The notes beneath the pieces are model-generated. The model saw only the letters and a program-made list of their open reading frames with translations, was not told the origin of the DNA and searched no databases. A stretch of 64,000 nt of DNA from Oscillatoriophycideae cyanobacterium NC_groundwater_1537_Pr4_S-0.65um_50_18 (lineage in GTDB: Bacteria > Cyanobacteriota > Cyanobacteriia > Elainellales > Elainellaceae), in NCBI GenBank assembly GCA_016208305.1, contig JACQYI010000006.1, positions 930,001 through 994,000 on the forward strand. The letters are read 5' to 3'. Below are positions 39,502-47,948 of this stretch, piece by piece (the first letter of the stretch is position 1; every line of letters starts with the position of its first letter). The position numbers and the translations under genes are program-made.

Positions 39502-40236
39502 GTGACTCAGCGGCTGCTCGGCATATTTTTGCTGCAACTTTCGCTAGGGCTAGTGCTCGGTGTATTTGCCGCGCCTTGGTGGATCTTGGGTAGCGCGATC
39601 GCCCTGGCAACGGCAGCCGTCGATCTCAACACAGATGATTCATCAGGAAAAATCACGGGGGGAACGCTATCCGTCGTGTTTTTCTTGGCAATGATCCCAT
39701 TTATGGCTTTGGCGATCGGCCTGTTGTTGCTCAATATGCTGTCACTGGTGTGGCTCACCCCGCTCACTGGAGATTCCTTCCCTATCGGCACTACCCTGCT
39801 GACGACGCTCTACTTAATGTTCATGGCAGGGGTGGGGGATTGGGCAATTCGCACTTGGGGCAGCAGAGTAATAGAGTGGCTCTGGCTACCCTCTGTGGGT
39901 CTTGCAACCCTCTGGGCTTTGAGTCTTGCAAGCTGGCAGACTACGCCAGAGTGGGTGCTGGCTGTTGAATCGACCCTGAGATGGGCAAGAATTTTTCTGG
40001 AAAGCGTGACCCTCCAGAGCGCAGTTTCTTTCTTGTACCAGAGTGTTTGGCTGTATCACCTTGCCGATCGCATTGCCGCTTTTGGCCTTGCCTGGATCGT
40101 GGGTATTTTCAGCACAGTTCCCCCAGCAAAGCGATCGCTGCTTCAGGGAGGGAATCCTCAACGGGCAGTCTTCACTTTATTGAGCGTTTTATATGGGGGA
40201 GTTGGGGCGGGATGGCTGATTGGCAGATGGATATAG
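39502..40236 (+). CDS. hypothetical polytopic membrane protein, coupled to FG-GAP gene
   Basis: A 244-aa protein with about six or seven hydrophobic helices (LLGIFLLQLSLGLVLGVFAAPWWIL, LSVVFFLAMIPFMALAIGLLLLNML, VIEWLWLPSVGLATLWALSL, FGLAWIVGIFSTV, FTLLSVLYGGVGAGWLIGRW). I do not recognise a family. The start GTG 39502 is only 6 bp after the stop of the FG-GAP protein, so translation is probably coupled and the two products may act together. There is no catalytic or transport motif that I can see. Terminated by nothing obvious before the convergent peptidoglycan-binding gene 32 bp later. Confidence 0.65.
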   Translation: MTQRLLGIFLLQLSLGLVLGVFAAPWWILGSAIALATAAVDLNTDDSSGKITGGTLSVVFFLAMIPFMALAIGLLLLNMLSLVWLTPLTGDSFPIGTTLLTTLYLMFMAGVGDWAIRTWGSRVIEWLWLPSVGLATLWALSLASWQTTPEWVLAVESTLRWARIFLESVTLQSAVSFLYQSVWLYHLADRIAAFGLAWIVGIFSTVPPAKRSLLQGGNPQRAVFTLLSVLYGGVGAGWLIGRWI

Positions 40237-40268
40237 CGCCCCAAACAGATGGGCAACATTGATCGATC

Positions 40269-41444
40269 TTAAGGCGTTGTCCCAAATAGATCCACATCGC
40301 TTAGGCCATAGCGCTGCTGTGCCTCTGCGATCGCACTGCGGGTTTCTGGCGTTAGCGTACCGCTGATATCGCCCGGATTGTAGCCCTTTGTCCGCAGATA
40401 GCGCTGCAATTCGGCAACGCTATAGCGCCCTTCTTGCAGATTTTGAGCCAGGATGAGGCGAGATTGCTCGGCCTCTAGTCGGGCTTGTTCAGCCTCTCGT
40501 TGCGCCTGCTCGGCCTGGGCTTTTGCCTGTTGGGCTTCAGTTCTGGCCTGCTGAAGCTGCTGCCAAGACTGGGGATTGTCGCCTGCGCTCGAAGTGGGGG
40601 CAGAAATTCCTAGGGCTGTGGCGACCTGAGCGCCAGCAATGCCATCAGGTACTAAATTGCGCGATCGCTGGAATGCAATCACAGCGGCTTCGGTCGGGGC
40701 ATCATAGCTGCCTGTAATCGCACCCTGATAAAATCCCAAATTCGTCAACCGGGCTTGCAGATCTGAGACGGCAGCACCCGTGCTACCCAGTCGCAACAGA
40801 GCTGTCGAAGAAGCGGCTGTTGAACTGCCCTGGGAAGGGCTAGATGTAGAGGCTGCAGGTCGGACAGGCTGGCGGAGCGCAGTCTCGGTGGCGCTGCCTA
40901 CAATACCATCCGTGGGTAGGTTGTTGTCCTGCTGAAAGCGGATCACGGCTGCTTCAGTGACGGCATCGAATGAGCCTGAAATCGATGCGTTGTAATAGCC
41001 TAAATCTGTCAACCTCCTTTGCAGCTCAGAAATTTGCGCTCCACTGTCGCCCAGGCGCACGAGAGATTGCGGGGCGGCTGATGCCGTTTGACTCGATGCC
41101 TCCGGACTGGCAGAGGTCGGGCTACGCAGCGCTGTTTCAGTTGCACTGCCCACGACACCATCTGCTGTCAAACCCATATCCTGCTGAAAACGCATCACGG
41201 CTTCTTGGGTCATAGAGCCATAGAATCCAGTAATTTCGCCATTGTAGTAGCCCAGATCCAGCAACCTCTGCTGGAGTTCTGTAACGGCTTGTCCACTGTC
41301 ATTCATTTTGATGGCAACCGACTGCGCTGAAGCAGAAGATGCCCCCAAAACTGCCCCTGTTGATAGCAGGAGCACAGCTAAACCGGAGCTAAAAAGCGTT
41401 TGAAGACTTAAAAAACCGTAAATTTGGGGATGAAGTTTCATCAT
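40269..41444 (-). CDS. exported peptidoglycan-binding (PG_binding_1) protein with coiled coil
   Basis: A 391-aa protein with a signal peptide near residues 12-40 (LQTLFSSGLAVLLLSTGAVLGASSASAQS). Three PG_binding_1 repeats follow, each with the form [LG]DSGxxVxELQxRLxxLGYYNxxI[TS]G.F...TEAAVIRFQ (about 45-108, 128-190, 215-278). A Glu/Ala/Gln coiled coil follows (about 293-345). A fourth, half-length repeat near the C-terminus (YSVAELQRYLRTKGYNPGDISGTLTPETRSAI) ends the protein. No catalytic domain; it probably tethers to the murein or scaffolds other proteins. The repeats are so alike in DNA that they likely arose by duplication. Confidence 0.9.
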   Translation of the reverse strand: MMKLHPQIYGFLSLQTLFSSGLAVLLLSTGAVLGASSASAQSVAIKMNDSGQAVTELQQRLLDLGYYNGEITGFYGSMTQEAVMRFQQDMGLTADGVVGSATETALRSPTSASPEASSQTASAAPQSLVRLGDSGAQISELQRRLTDLGYYNASISGSFDAVTEAAVIRFQQDNNLPTDGIVGSATETALRQPVRPAASTSSPSQGSSTAASSTALLRLGSTGAAVSDLQARLTNLGFYQGAITGSYDAPTEAAVIAFQRSRNLVPDGIAGAQVATALGISAPTSSAGDNPQSWQQLQQARTEAQQAKAQAEQAQREAEQARLEAEQSRLILAQNLQEGRYSVAELQRYLRTKGYNPGDISGTLTPETRSAIAEAQQRYGLSDVDLFGTTP

Positions 41445-41840
41445 GATTGGCGTTCTCCTTGAATCAATCTGGCAGGGAGGAGGGGAAAGGGTTGTGGCGA
41501 TCGATCGCGGTACAAGTCGCTTTGATTCAGCCTTATTTCTATTTATCTTTATTTCTATCTATAGAGTCAGCATAGCGATGAAGACCTACATGTTACATCA
41601 CCTATAGCGTTTCAGATCTGCATGGCCGATCGTTTCCTCTAACGCAAGCCCTCTAGAAATTCCTTCACAGCAGATTTTTTTACAACAATTCCTTCATAAC
41701 AAACAGCCAGCCTTGAACTAAATCAAAGGCTGGCTGTTGAGCAATATTAAGAAAAACTTTGGAAGTAGCTGCTGAAAAGCGATCGCACCTCTAGCTTGTC
41801 AATAAACGGAATAGCTCAGACAAAGCTAGGGCATAAAAAG
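41445..41840. other. intergenic, 396 bp
   Basis: This holds the promoter side of the peptidoglycan-binding gene and the 3' side of the small membrane gene, both on the minus strand. Near 41530-41565, TTTATTTCTATTTATC-type T-rich direct repeats occur. A strong hairpin lies at 41702-41738. No coding frame of interest. Confidence 0.5.
41702..41738 (-). terminator. 13-bp perfect hairpin, terminator of small membrane gene
   Basis: aacagccagcctt (41702-41714) pairs perfectly with aaggctggctgtt (41726-41738), loop 11 nt. On the minus strand the right arm is followed by TTTGTTAT. Suited to end the transcript of the gene at 41841. Confidence 0.7.
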
Positions 41841-41851
41841 CTAGGGCATAA
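41822..41851 (-). repeat. 15-bp tandem duplication copying a stop codon
   Basis: aaagctagggcataa (41822-41836) and the same unit at 41837-41851. On the minus strand the unit holds the last Phe-Met-Pro codons and TAG of the small membrane gene. Confidence 0.88.
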
Positions 41852-42014
41852 AGTGATCAAACAACAGCGTTGCAGCCACCGCAAATCCGGTGATGCCAAA
41901 CGCCATTAAGGGGTGTTGCCCCTGACTGATGGCAAAAGTCGTCACAATGCCAGCACCCAAGGCAGCCGTGATAGCCGAACCCAGCCAATCTTTCTTTGAG
42001 TTCTTATCGTACAT
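41841..42014 (-). CDS. small two-helix membrane protein
   Basis: A 57-aa protein from ATG 42014 (MYDKNSKKDWLGSAITAALGAGIVTTFAISQGQHPLMAFGITGFAVAATLLFDHFMP) with two hydrophobic helices around a SQGQHP turn. A TTG start at 42056 would add 14 residues. I recognise no family. The charged N-terminus and small size recall stress-related or complex-assembly membrane peptides. Its stop is copied by the adjoining tandem repeat. The hairpin at 41702-41738 would end the transcript. Confidence 0.55.
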   Translation of the reverse strand: MYDKNSKKDWLGSAITAALGAGIVTTFAISQGQHPLMAFGITGFAVAATLLFDHFMP

Positions 42015-42256
42015 TTTTATTCTGAGGATAGATTGAGACTGATTTAGTTCAATCAACCTACCATTCTCCGAATCATTTCTTGATTTGGCTTTTGGATCTT
42101 GTAACTAAGGTTTAGATTCGCTCAATTTTCTTAATAACTCTTTCGGGATGATTTATGGCTCAGCGTGAACTGCTGCGATCGCCTTAGCCATAAACCTCTG
42201 ATTTGCAATGCCTTAAGGGTTCTAGTTTCTCATACCTCCGATTGCGGTTTGGCTCC

Positions 42257-42688
42257 TCAATTCAACTTTTCTGTGTTTCCTCCCTTAATCCATCCTTCAG
42301 TGCCGTCGGCCAGCCGAACTCGCTGCCATGCGCCATCCGGAGCCTCTTCCAAGACCGTGAGTTCTTGGTTAAAGTCAATGCCGCCTACTCTGGCCGCCTC
42401 GCCGCTAGGTTCCTGCCGCAAGATCAGGCCAATCGGTTGGGTAACGCGAGCCGGATAACCCTCTACTACAGGAGAGGGCGCAACACTGGGTACTGGGGAG
42501 GGAGAAGGGCTAGGGCTAACCCCTACAGGCGCAGCAGAAGGAGAAGGATCATTGGGAAAAATCGGTCTAGCTGGGGGGGTAGCCAACTGCGCCAGAACGT
42601 AGCGCGTGGCACCATACCCCGCTAACGCCAGCAGGGCGATCGCCAGCAAAAAACCAAGGATGAACTTGCTAATTCCAGACAAACTCAT
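42257..42688 (-). CDS. membrane-anchored bacterial SH3-domain protein
   Basis: A 143-aa protein from ATG 42688 (MSLSGISKFILGFLLAIALLALAGYGATRYVLAQL), whose single N-terminal helix is a membrane anchor or uncleaved signal. A Pro/Ser-rich linker (SPSPSPSPVPSVAPSPV, about 60-85) then leads to an SH3b domain (LILRQEPSGEAARVGGIDFNQELTVLEEAPDGAWQRVRLADGTEGWI), typical of peptidoglycan or protein interaction. The longer frame to 42835 has no matching start. Downstream of nothing obvious; it lies between the small membrane gene and the AAA gene, all on the minus strand. Confidence 0.82.
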   Translation of the reverse strand: MSLSGISKFILGFLLAIALLALAGYGATRYVLAQLATPPARPIFPNDPSPSAAPVGVSPSPSPSPVPSVAPSPVVEGYPARVTQPIGLILRQEPSGEAARVGGIDFNQELTVLEEAPDGAWQRVRLADGTEGWIKGGNTEKLN

Positions 42689-42797
42689 GCGAAGCAGTCC
42701 GTCAAAAGAGTAATGACCCCCTATTTTAAGGGCTGATGGTCTTTTTGGTAGACGGCTAATTCTTTTAGCAGCAGTTCTCATTGTGGATTTCATATGA

Positions 42798-42828
42798 GGG
42801 AGTTCGCGCCCTACAGACGCGAACTCCC
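42798..42828. terminator. 11-bp perfect hairpin
   Basis: gggagttcgcg (42798-42808) and cgcgaactccc (42818-42828), loop 9 nt, perfectly matched. Located between the SH3 gene and the AAA gene terminator. Confidence 0.6.
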
Positions 42829-42841
42829 CTAACAAAGCCCG

Positions 42842-42870
42842 AAAAAAGCCCGCCTGCAGCTAGCTTTTTT
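42842..42870 (-). terminator. Rho-independent terminator of the AAA ATPase operon
   Basis: aaaaaagc (42842-42849) pairs with gctttttt (42863-42870); on the minus strand it reads as a stem with a U-rich 3' end. It lies 32 bp after the AAA stop and so closes the long rpmH-to-AAA series. Confidence 0.6.
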
Positions 42871-42901
42871 AAAATGAAACTTGCTGTTCTTTTAGAGCGT
42901 A

Positions 42902-44389
42902 CTATTTCAGAATGTCTTGCCGGGAAGCCATTCGGACTCTGCCGTTGGTTGCCCAGTCCTGTAAAAGCCGTATCTGATCCTGAGCCGTTTTTGCGAGGGG
43001 AATCATTTGACTAGCCGCCTCCAGGACATCTTCAGTCACAAAGTCTCGGTTTTGGCTAAAGCCAATGTGCATCGCCTCAACCAAAATTTGCTCAATTTCA
43101 GCTCCCGAAAAATCTGGCGTTTCATAGGCAAGACGATCGAGGTCATAAATTTTGAGGTTGTGGGGACGCAGCCGCGACAAATGCACCGCAAAGATCGCTC
43201 TGCGCTCTTCCTGGCTGGGCAAACCCACAAAGAAAATCTCATCAAACCGCCCGCGCCGCAGCATTTCCGGCGGTAGAGCCTGAATATTATTGGCAGTCGC
43301 CACGACAAACACTGGAGAGGATTTTTCGGCTAACCAGGTGATAAAGGTGCCAAACACGCGGCTCGTGGTGCCTGAGTCTCCGCGTCCGTCAAATCCGGCA
43401 AAGGCTTTATCAATTTCGTCGATCCAGAGAATGCAGGGAGCCAGCGCCTCAGCCAGCTGAATCATCTGGCGGGTGCGCGACTCAGATTCACCGACCAAAC
43501 CTGCAAACAGCCGACCCACATCCAGCCGCAGCAGCGGCAAATGCCAGTGGTGCGCGATCGCCTTAGCCGTTAGCGACTTGCCAGTTCCTTGAATGCCAAC
43601 CAACAGTAGCCCTCGCGGATGCGGTAGCCCATACTGGCGGGCACGCTCAGAAAATGCGCCTCCTCGACGCAGCAGCCAGTCTTTGAGGTTATCTAGGCCA
43701 CCAATATCGGAAATTTTTTCGGTCGCTGGATGAAAATCGAGGATCTGGGTTTGGCGAATGGTTTGACGCTTTTCCTCTAGGATAAGTTCGACATCTTCGG
43801 GTTGCAGGTTGCCATGCGTCGCGATCGCTTTTGCTAAAACGCGCCGAATCCGCTCCATTGACAGCCCTTGGCAGGAGCGAACAATTTCATCAAGCACGCG
43901 CGATTCTAGGGTTTGCCCCATTGCAGACAGCAGCCGCTCTAACTCAGCTCGAATCTCAGGCAGATGCGGTAAAGGGAACTCAAGCACCGTTAACACTTCA
44001 CCCAGATCATCGGGAATATTGATCTGCGGCGAAAGCATGACGATGTTTTTAGGCTGAGATTGAAGCAAGCGAGACAGGTTTCTCAGCTTACGAGCCACCG
44101 AGACATCTTCGAGGAAACGATGAAAATCTCTCAAAACAAAGATTGCAGGCACACTTGCAGGCAGCTTCTCTAAAAATTCCAGCGCTTGCAAAGGATTCCG
44201 TCGCCCAAAGCCAAGGTCATTGGGATTTCCCTGATAGCCATCTACAAAATCCCAAATATAAACGCTGCGATCGCCTCGCTTGGCAGATTGTGCGATCGCA
44301 GCCTCTACCCGCTCTTCCTCCCGCGTTGGAATGTAGATAAGCGGATAGCGGGCGCGTAAGAGTAACTCAAAATCTTCGTTGAAGCCCAT
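42902..44389 (-). CDS. ycf46: Ycf46-like AAA ATPase
   Basis: A 495-aa protein from ATG 44389; the longer frame overlaps the upstream gene and is not used. The N-terminal domain (ELLLRARYPLIYIPTREEERVEAAIAQSAK) is the Ycf46 hallmark. The AAA core has Walker A GIQGTGKS (265-272), Walker B ILWIDE (320-325), sensor-1 region VVATANN, and Arg-finger block LPPEMLRRGRFDEIFFVGLP. Ycf46 proteins are encoded in red-algal plastids and cyanobacteria; one study links the family to CO2-related photosynthesis regulation, function otherwise unclear. AGAGGA precedes the ATG. It lies 7 bp after yceD, so it is cotranscribed with the yidC-khpB-yceD block. Confidence 0.88.
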   Translation of the reverse strand: MGFNEDFELLLRARYPLIYIPTREEERVEAAIAQSAKRGDRSVYIWDFVDGYQGNPNDLGFGRRNPLQALEFLEKLPASVPAIFVLRDFHRFLEDVSVARKLRNLSRLLQSQPKNIVMLSPQINIPDDLGEVLTVLEFPLPHLPEIRAELERLLSAMGQTLESRVLDEIVRSCQGLSMERIRRVLAKAIATHGNLQPEDVELILEEKRQTIRQTQILDFHPATEKISDIGGLDNLKDWLLRRGGAFSERARQYGLPHPRGLLLVGIQGTGKSLTAKAIAHHWHLPLLRLDVGRLFAGLVGESESRTRQMIQLAEALAPCILWIDEIDKAFAGFDGRGDSGTTSRVFGTFITWLAEKSSPVFVVATANNIQALPPEMLRRGRFDEIFFVGLPSQEERRAIFAVHLSRLRPHNLKIYDLDRLAYETPDFSGAEIEQILVEAMHIGFSQNRDFVTEDVLEAASQMIPLAKTAQDQIRLLQDWATNGRVRMASRQDILK

Positions 44390-44396
44390 GCATCCT

Positions 44397-44906
44397 CTAT
44401 CCTGGCAACTGATCCTTAAAAGCCTCAAGAGAAGCCCATCGACGATCGGCTGCTGAACTGACAGAATCATGGGTCACAATCCCCTGACAGTCCTGATTGC
44501 AAAGCTGCCGCTGCGGAATTTCTAGACAAAACTGCTCATACAGCCACTCGTTGGGGTAAAAGTGACCCTGAGGGTGCAAACTTTCCACCAGATCCTCGAA
44601 AGCGACCTCTCGCTCCACATCGTCCTCAATCGCTTCTTCTGGGGATTCCTGTAGCCAAATCAGCTCTGACGTATTGACCTTGATGCGCTGATTGTACTGT
44701 TGCAGACAGCGATCGCAAGTCAACGTCATAATCGTTTCAGCCTGCGCCGATACTTCCAGATAGTTGCCCCGATGCACCACCCGCATAGATCCTTGCACCG
44801 GAGTCAAGGTTTCCAGGTCAGGCAGATAGTCCTGCACTTCGATCGCCTCAGTTTGTTCTGGTGCTCTGACCAATTGTGGAATGTAGATGGCTTCCATAAC
44901 AGGCAT
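44397..44906 (-). CDS. yceD: YceD family protein (DUF177)
   Basis: A 169-aa protein; ATG 44906 (MPVMEAIYIPQLVRA...) is preferred over the longer frame, with ATG 44897 as the alternative. It matches the YceD/DUF177 pattern: YIPQLVRAPEQ, DLETLTPVQGSMRVVHRGNYLEVSAQAETIMTLTCDRCLQQYN, and QLCNQDCQGI; the CDRC and CNQDC cysteines may bind a metal or be structural. In many bacteria YceD sits before rpmF and aids 23S rRNA handling; plant homologues act in plastid rRNA accumulation. Here it is instead between khpB and the Ycf46-like gene. Start choice moderately uncertain. Confidence 0.85.
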   Translation of the reverse strand: MPVMEAIYIPQLVRAPEQTEAIEVQDYLPDLETLTPVQGSMRVVHRGNYLEVSAQAETIMTLTCDRCLQQYNQRIKVNTSELIWLQESPEEAIEDDVEREVAFEDLVESLHPQGHFYPNEWLYEQFCLEIPQRQLCNQDCQGIVTHDSVSSAADRRWASLEAFKDQLPG

Positions 44907-45018
44907 CCTTATCACGAATAAACAATCGGCTGAACGAACCTGCTCAAATCCAGAGCGACAAACATGACTCAGATAGAGCAACTCAGATGGAGGTAGGAAC
45001 TCACCTCGACCGGGCTAC

Positions 45019-45522
45019 CTACTGAGTGGACTCCCTGACAGCTAGTTTGACCACAAGACGGCGATCGGGTTCTCTGCCCCGACTTTCAGTTTCTAGATCT
45101 CCAAAGCTTTTCAGATAAGTATGAACCTGACGACGCTCGGCGGCAGACAAAGATTTCATCTCATAGTCCTGACCCGTTTCACGCACCCGATCGGCTGCCT
45201 GATCGGCCATTGCCTGAAGCTCAGCTTGACGGCGCACCCGATAGCCCGCCAGCTCGATCGTATAGGCGGTTTGCGAAGTTTCAGACTGCCCCAGGTTTAG
45301 CGTGGTGTTGGCAAGGTACTGAATAGCATCAAGAACAATGCCATCTTTGCCCAACAGAGATTGCGTCTGCTCCGCTGTCATGGAGCGATCGCCAATGGTC
45401 AACCAGTAGCTGCCCTCTGCATCTAGCTTGCTGGTGTCCACATCAACTTCTGCGGGCAGCCCCACAAGCTGCATCAAGCCCTCTAACCACTGTTTACCAC
45501 GCTGAACGGGGGTTTCATCCAT
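45019..45522 (-). CDS. khpB: KH-R3H RNA-binding protein KhpB (Jag/SpoIIIJ-associated)
   Basis: A 167-aa RNA-binding protein from ATG 45522 (MDETPVQRGKQWLEGLMQLVG). A KH domain (about 25-95; SYWLTIGDRSMTAEQTQSLLGKDGIVLDAIQYLANTTLNLG, where the GXXG is SLLGKDG) is followed by an R3H domain (about 105-165; SLSAAERRQVHTYLKSFGDLETESRGREPDRRLVV). The jag-like gene lies 7 bp after yidC, the standard arrangement. KhpB/Jag binds mRNAs in other bacteria and affects cell-division and envelope regulons. A longer frame overlaps yidC and is rejected. Confidence 0.92.
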   Translation of the reverse strand: MDETPVQRGKQWLEGLMQLVGLPAEVDVDTSKLDAEGSYWLTIGDRSMTAEQTQSLLGKDGIVLDAIQYLANTTLNLGQSETSQTAYTIELAGYRVRRQAELQAMADQAADRVRETGQDYEMKSLSAAERRQVHTYLKSFGDLETESRGREPDRRLVVKLAVRESTQ

Positions 45523-45529
45523 CGCTAAC

Positions 45530-46747
45530 CTAACCTTTTTTCTCTGCGCGACTCGATCCTTTCTTTGTTTTCTTCGCTGAGCCTTCCTCTTTTTTAGGCT
45601 CCTCGACTTCTTTCTTCGAAACAGGCTCAAACGGCAACGCTTGTCTCGTTGATGCTTCGCTAGAGGCTTTCTTTTCCTGCTCTGCCACAATCTTTTGCAG
45701 ATTTTCAGGCAAAGGCTCACGCGACAAGATGTATGTTTGCAGCGTCTGGAAGACGTTGGCAATGACCATGTACATCAATACACCCGCAGGGAGCGGAAAG
45801 AACAGAAACATCCCAGAAAAAATAACGGGGGTGAGTTTGTTAACGGTCGCCTGCTGAGGATTATCGCCGCTGGAACCCTGCCCTGAGAGCAGTTGGTTTA
45901 CATAAAGGCTAAGACCGAAGAACAAGATCATGGATACTATATCCCAGTTGATCTGTCCTGTCTGCGGATCTGTTGCACCTACGCGCCCCAGCGCTTTGAT
46001 AAAGAGAAAACCTTTATTGGATGCTAATCCTGGCACCTTTCCCTGAAGCGTTACATCTCCAGGACTCAGTGCTTCAAGATTTCCAGCCTCGTCTAGCTTT
46101 ACGAGATCCGCGCCCTTGGTCACGCTCCAATAGGGCTGAATCTCGGCATCAGGATACTCGGCCATGAGCTGCTGAAGCGGCTTGCCATCCGTTGTTTGAA
46201 ACTCAACGTTGGTCTTCTCGCCAACAGTAAGGCGGTTGCCACCCGGCAAAACAGCCGCAACTGGAGCATGAACGCCATCGGCTATATAGACATTCTGTGG
46301 GCTAGTGGCAAAAGCTTGGGGCTGAATCTGTTCGATCTGCTCACGCGGCAAGACCTGCAAGTTGATGTTGTAAGGAATATCGGAAAACGGCGAACCTCGC
46401 AGCGTCGCAAACAGCGCAAACAGGATTGGCATCTGCGCCACAACTGGAAGACAGCCTGCTAAGGGATTGCCAAATTCCTTATAGACCTTACTCATCTCCT
46501 CTTGCTGCTTTGCAGGATCACTCTTGTAAAGCTCTTGGATTTCTTTGACCCGCTTTTGCATCATGGGCTGAGTCACCTTCATCCGTCGCATATTGCGGAT
46601 GGAGCCAGCGCTGAGCGGATAAACTGCGAAACGAACCACGAGCGTTAAGGCAACGATCGCCAAACCATAGCTAGGCACAATCCCATAGAAGAAATCTAGG
46701 ATTGGCAGCATCACATTATTCGAGAGAAAACCGACACCAAAATCCAT
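45530..46747 (-). CDS. yidC: membrane protein insertase YidC/Oxa1/Alb3
   Basis: A 405-aa insertase. The conserved core: [78 protein letters not shown] (central hydrophilic groove segment), then after an insert, [11 protein letters not shown] and [27 protein letters not shown]. Inserts membrane proteins including thylakoid subunits. Between TM2 and TM3 lies an insert (about 140-260) that has the look of a Big_2-like Ig domain ([45 protein letters not shown]). The C-terminus is Lys/Glu-rich ([24 protein letters not shown]), which suits ribosome binding. Confidence 0.95.
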   Translation of the reverse strand: MDFGVGFLSNNVMLPILDFFYGIVPSYGLAIVALTLVVRFAVYPLSAGSIRNMRRMKVTQPMMQKRVKEIQELYKSDPAKQQEEMSKVYKEFGNPLAGCLPVVAQMPILFALFATLRGSPFSDIPYNINLQVLPREQIEQIQPQAFATSPQNVYIADGVHAPVAAVLPGGNRLTVGEKTNVEFQTTDGKPLQQLMAEYPDAEIQPYWSVTKGADLVKLDEAGNLEALSPGDVTLQGKVPGLASNKGFLFIKALGRVGATDPQTGQINWDIVSMILFFGLSLYVNQLLSGQGSSGDNPQQATVNKLTPVIFSGMFLFFPLPAGVLMYMVIANVFQTLQTYILSREPLPENLQKIVAEQEKKASSEASTRQALPFEPVSKKEVEEPKKEEGSAKKTKKGSSRAEKKG

Positions 46748-46972
46748 GCGTTGTGTCTACCTGCGTCGCTGATCGTCTGTCTAAATCTAACTTATTCAAC
46801 CCAGAAATTATGTAGTGAATACCCACCTTCTGAGAGGCTTTATGGTTGCCAAACGCTCATAGCAGTTTGGCTGGATACTCATCAAAGAATGGACTCACCT
46901 CAGCCCTCGCTTTGGATTGTCTACCCATCGCATAGTGCCAAAGTTCTTAACGCCAAATCGCATAGCGCTGAA

Positions 46973-47368
46973 TCACTTCGTGCCGATCGCCCCACTGGCC
47001 TCTTGAGCCTTAGCTGAAATCTTGCTCGTGATGTAAGCATATACCTCTCGAAACTTAGGCATGGCTCTCAGCTCTAGACGACTACCGTCTTTGAGCGTGA
47101 TGACCATATCACCCCAAGCGCCCAACCCACGGGGGACTGTAACCACTTTGGCAACTTCAGAGTAAATGATGTCTGAGCGATCGCGCCCCATCCAACCGCC
47201 TATGACAGAAAGGCGACGATCGGTAATTCGATAACGTAGCCAAAGCGCACGAGCGATCGCACCAAAAGTTAGGGGAAGACAAATCACTGTAAACCCCAGC
47301 AGAATGTTAGTAATCAGGTCGCCAATATGAGGGCCACCTTCGTAGTACACCTCTTCCTTAACCGCCAT
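46973..47368 (-). CDS. PH-domain membrane protein (between rnpA and yidC)
   Basis: A 131-aa protein. One hydrophobic segment (ITNILLGFTVICLPLTFGAIARAL, about 19-43) precedes a bacterial pleckstrin-homology-like domain, bPH2: YRITDRRLSVIGGWMGRDRSDIIYSEVAKVVTVPRGLGAWGDMVITLKDGSRLELRAMPKFREVYAYI. It takes the place that YidD (membrane protein insertion efficiency factor) holds in many bacteria between rnpA and yidC. No YidD is seen here. Overlaps rnpA by 11 bp, indicating coupled translation. Function inferred only from position. Confidence 0.82.
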   Translation of the reverse strand: MAVKEEVYYEGGPHIGDLITNILLGFTVICLPLTFGAIARALWLRYRITDRRLSVIGGWMGRDRSDIIYSEVAKVVTVPRGLGAWGDMVITLKDGSRLELRAMPKFREVYAYITSKISAKAQEASGAIGTK

Positions 47369-47795
47369 GCATGACCTCAGCTTTGATCAACAACTGCTTT
47401 AATTCTTGCAGAAACTGTTCATAATCGCACTGAGTTGCGCCAGGCTTAACCACGATTACAATCTGCCAACCCGACAGTATTTGAGGGAGCAAGGCACGAA
47501 AAGCAGCACGCAGCCTCCGCTTAATCCGGTTTCTAACGACGGCTCGCTTACTCACCTTTTGGCTAATGGAGATCCCTAACTGAGTTGGGCGAAGGCTGCT
47601 TTCCTCTGTGAACCTCTCAGCAGATTGATGAGAAGTAGACGAACGAGAAAGCGGCGCAAGAGACTGAGGGCTAATCTGCCGCAGTGCTCTTAGGGTGAGA
47701 TGTACGGTTGACTGACGCAGCCCAGATCGGTAAATCGCGCTAAAATCCTGTCGTTTTCGCAGTCTGTAATGTTTTGGCAACGCCACTGCTGTCAA
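47358..47795 (-). CDS. rnpA: ribonuclease P protein component
   Basis: A 145-aa RNase P protein subunit, which helps the RNA subunit mature tRNA 5' ends. Seen: LPKHYRLRKRQDFSAIYRSG and the conserved RNR box SKRAVVRNRIKRRLRAAFRALLP (about 90-112). Usual length is 115-120; this copy has a roughly 25-aa Ser/Thr-rich insertion (SPQSLAPLSRSSTSHQSAERFTEESS) before the ISISQKVSKRAV segment. It follows rpmH, the common order. Located 154 bp after rpmH. Confidence 0.94.
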   Translation of the reverse strand: MTAVALPKHYRLRKRQDFSAIYRSGLRQSTVHLTLRALRQISPQSLAPLSRSSTSHQSAERFTEESSLRPTQLGISISQKVSKRAVVRNRIKRRLRAAFRALLPQILSGWQIVIVVKPGATQCDYEQFLQELKQLLIKAEVMHGG

Positions 47796-47948
47796 TTACC
47801 TGTGTCAAATTAATCCGCTAACCTAGGCTCTTTGCAGCGCCTACAGAAAGGTGAACCTATTTAAAGAAACACAGACCCCAAGCTCTGAGGAAAAACCGCT
47901 CAAAGGCGCTCTACTCCATCACAACTATGGGCTTCACAGATAGGGAGG

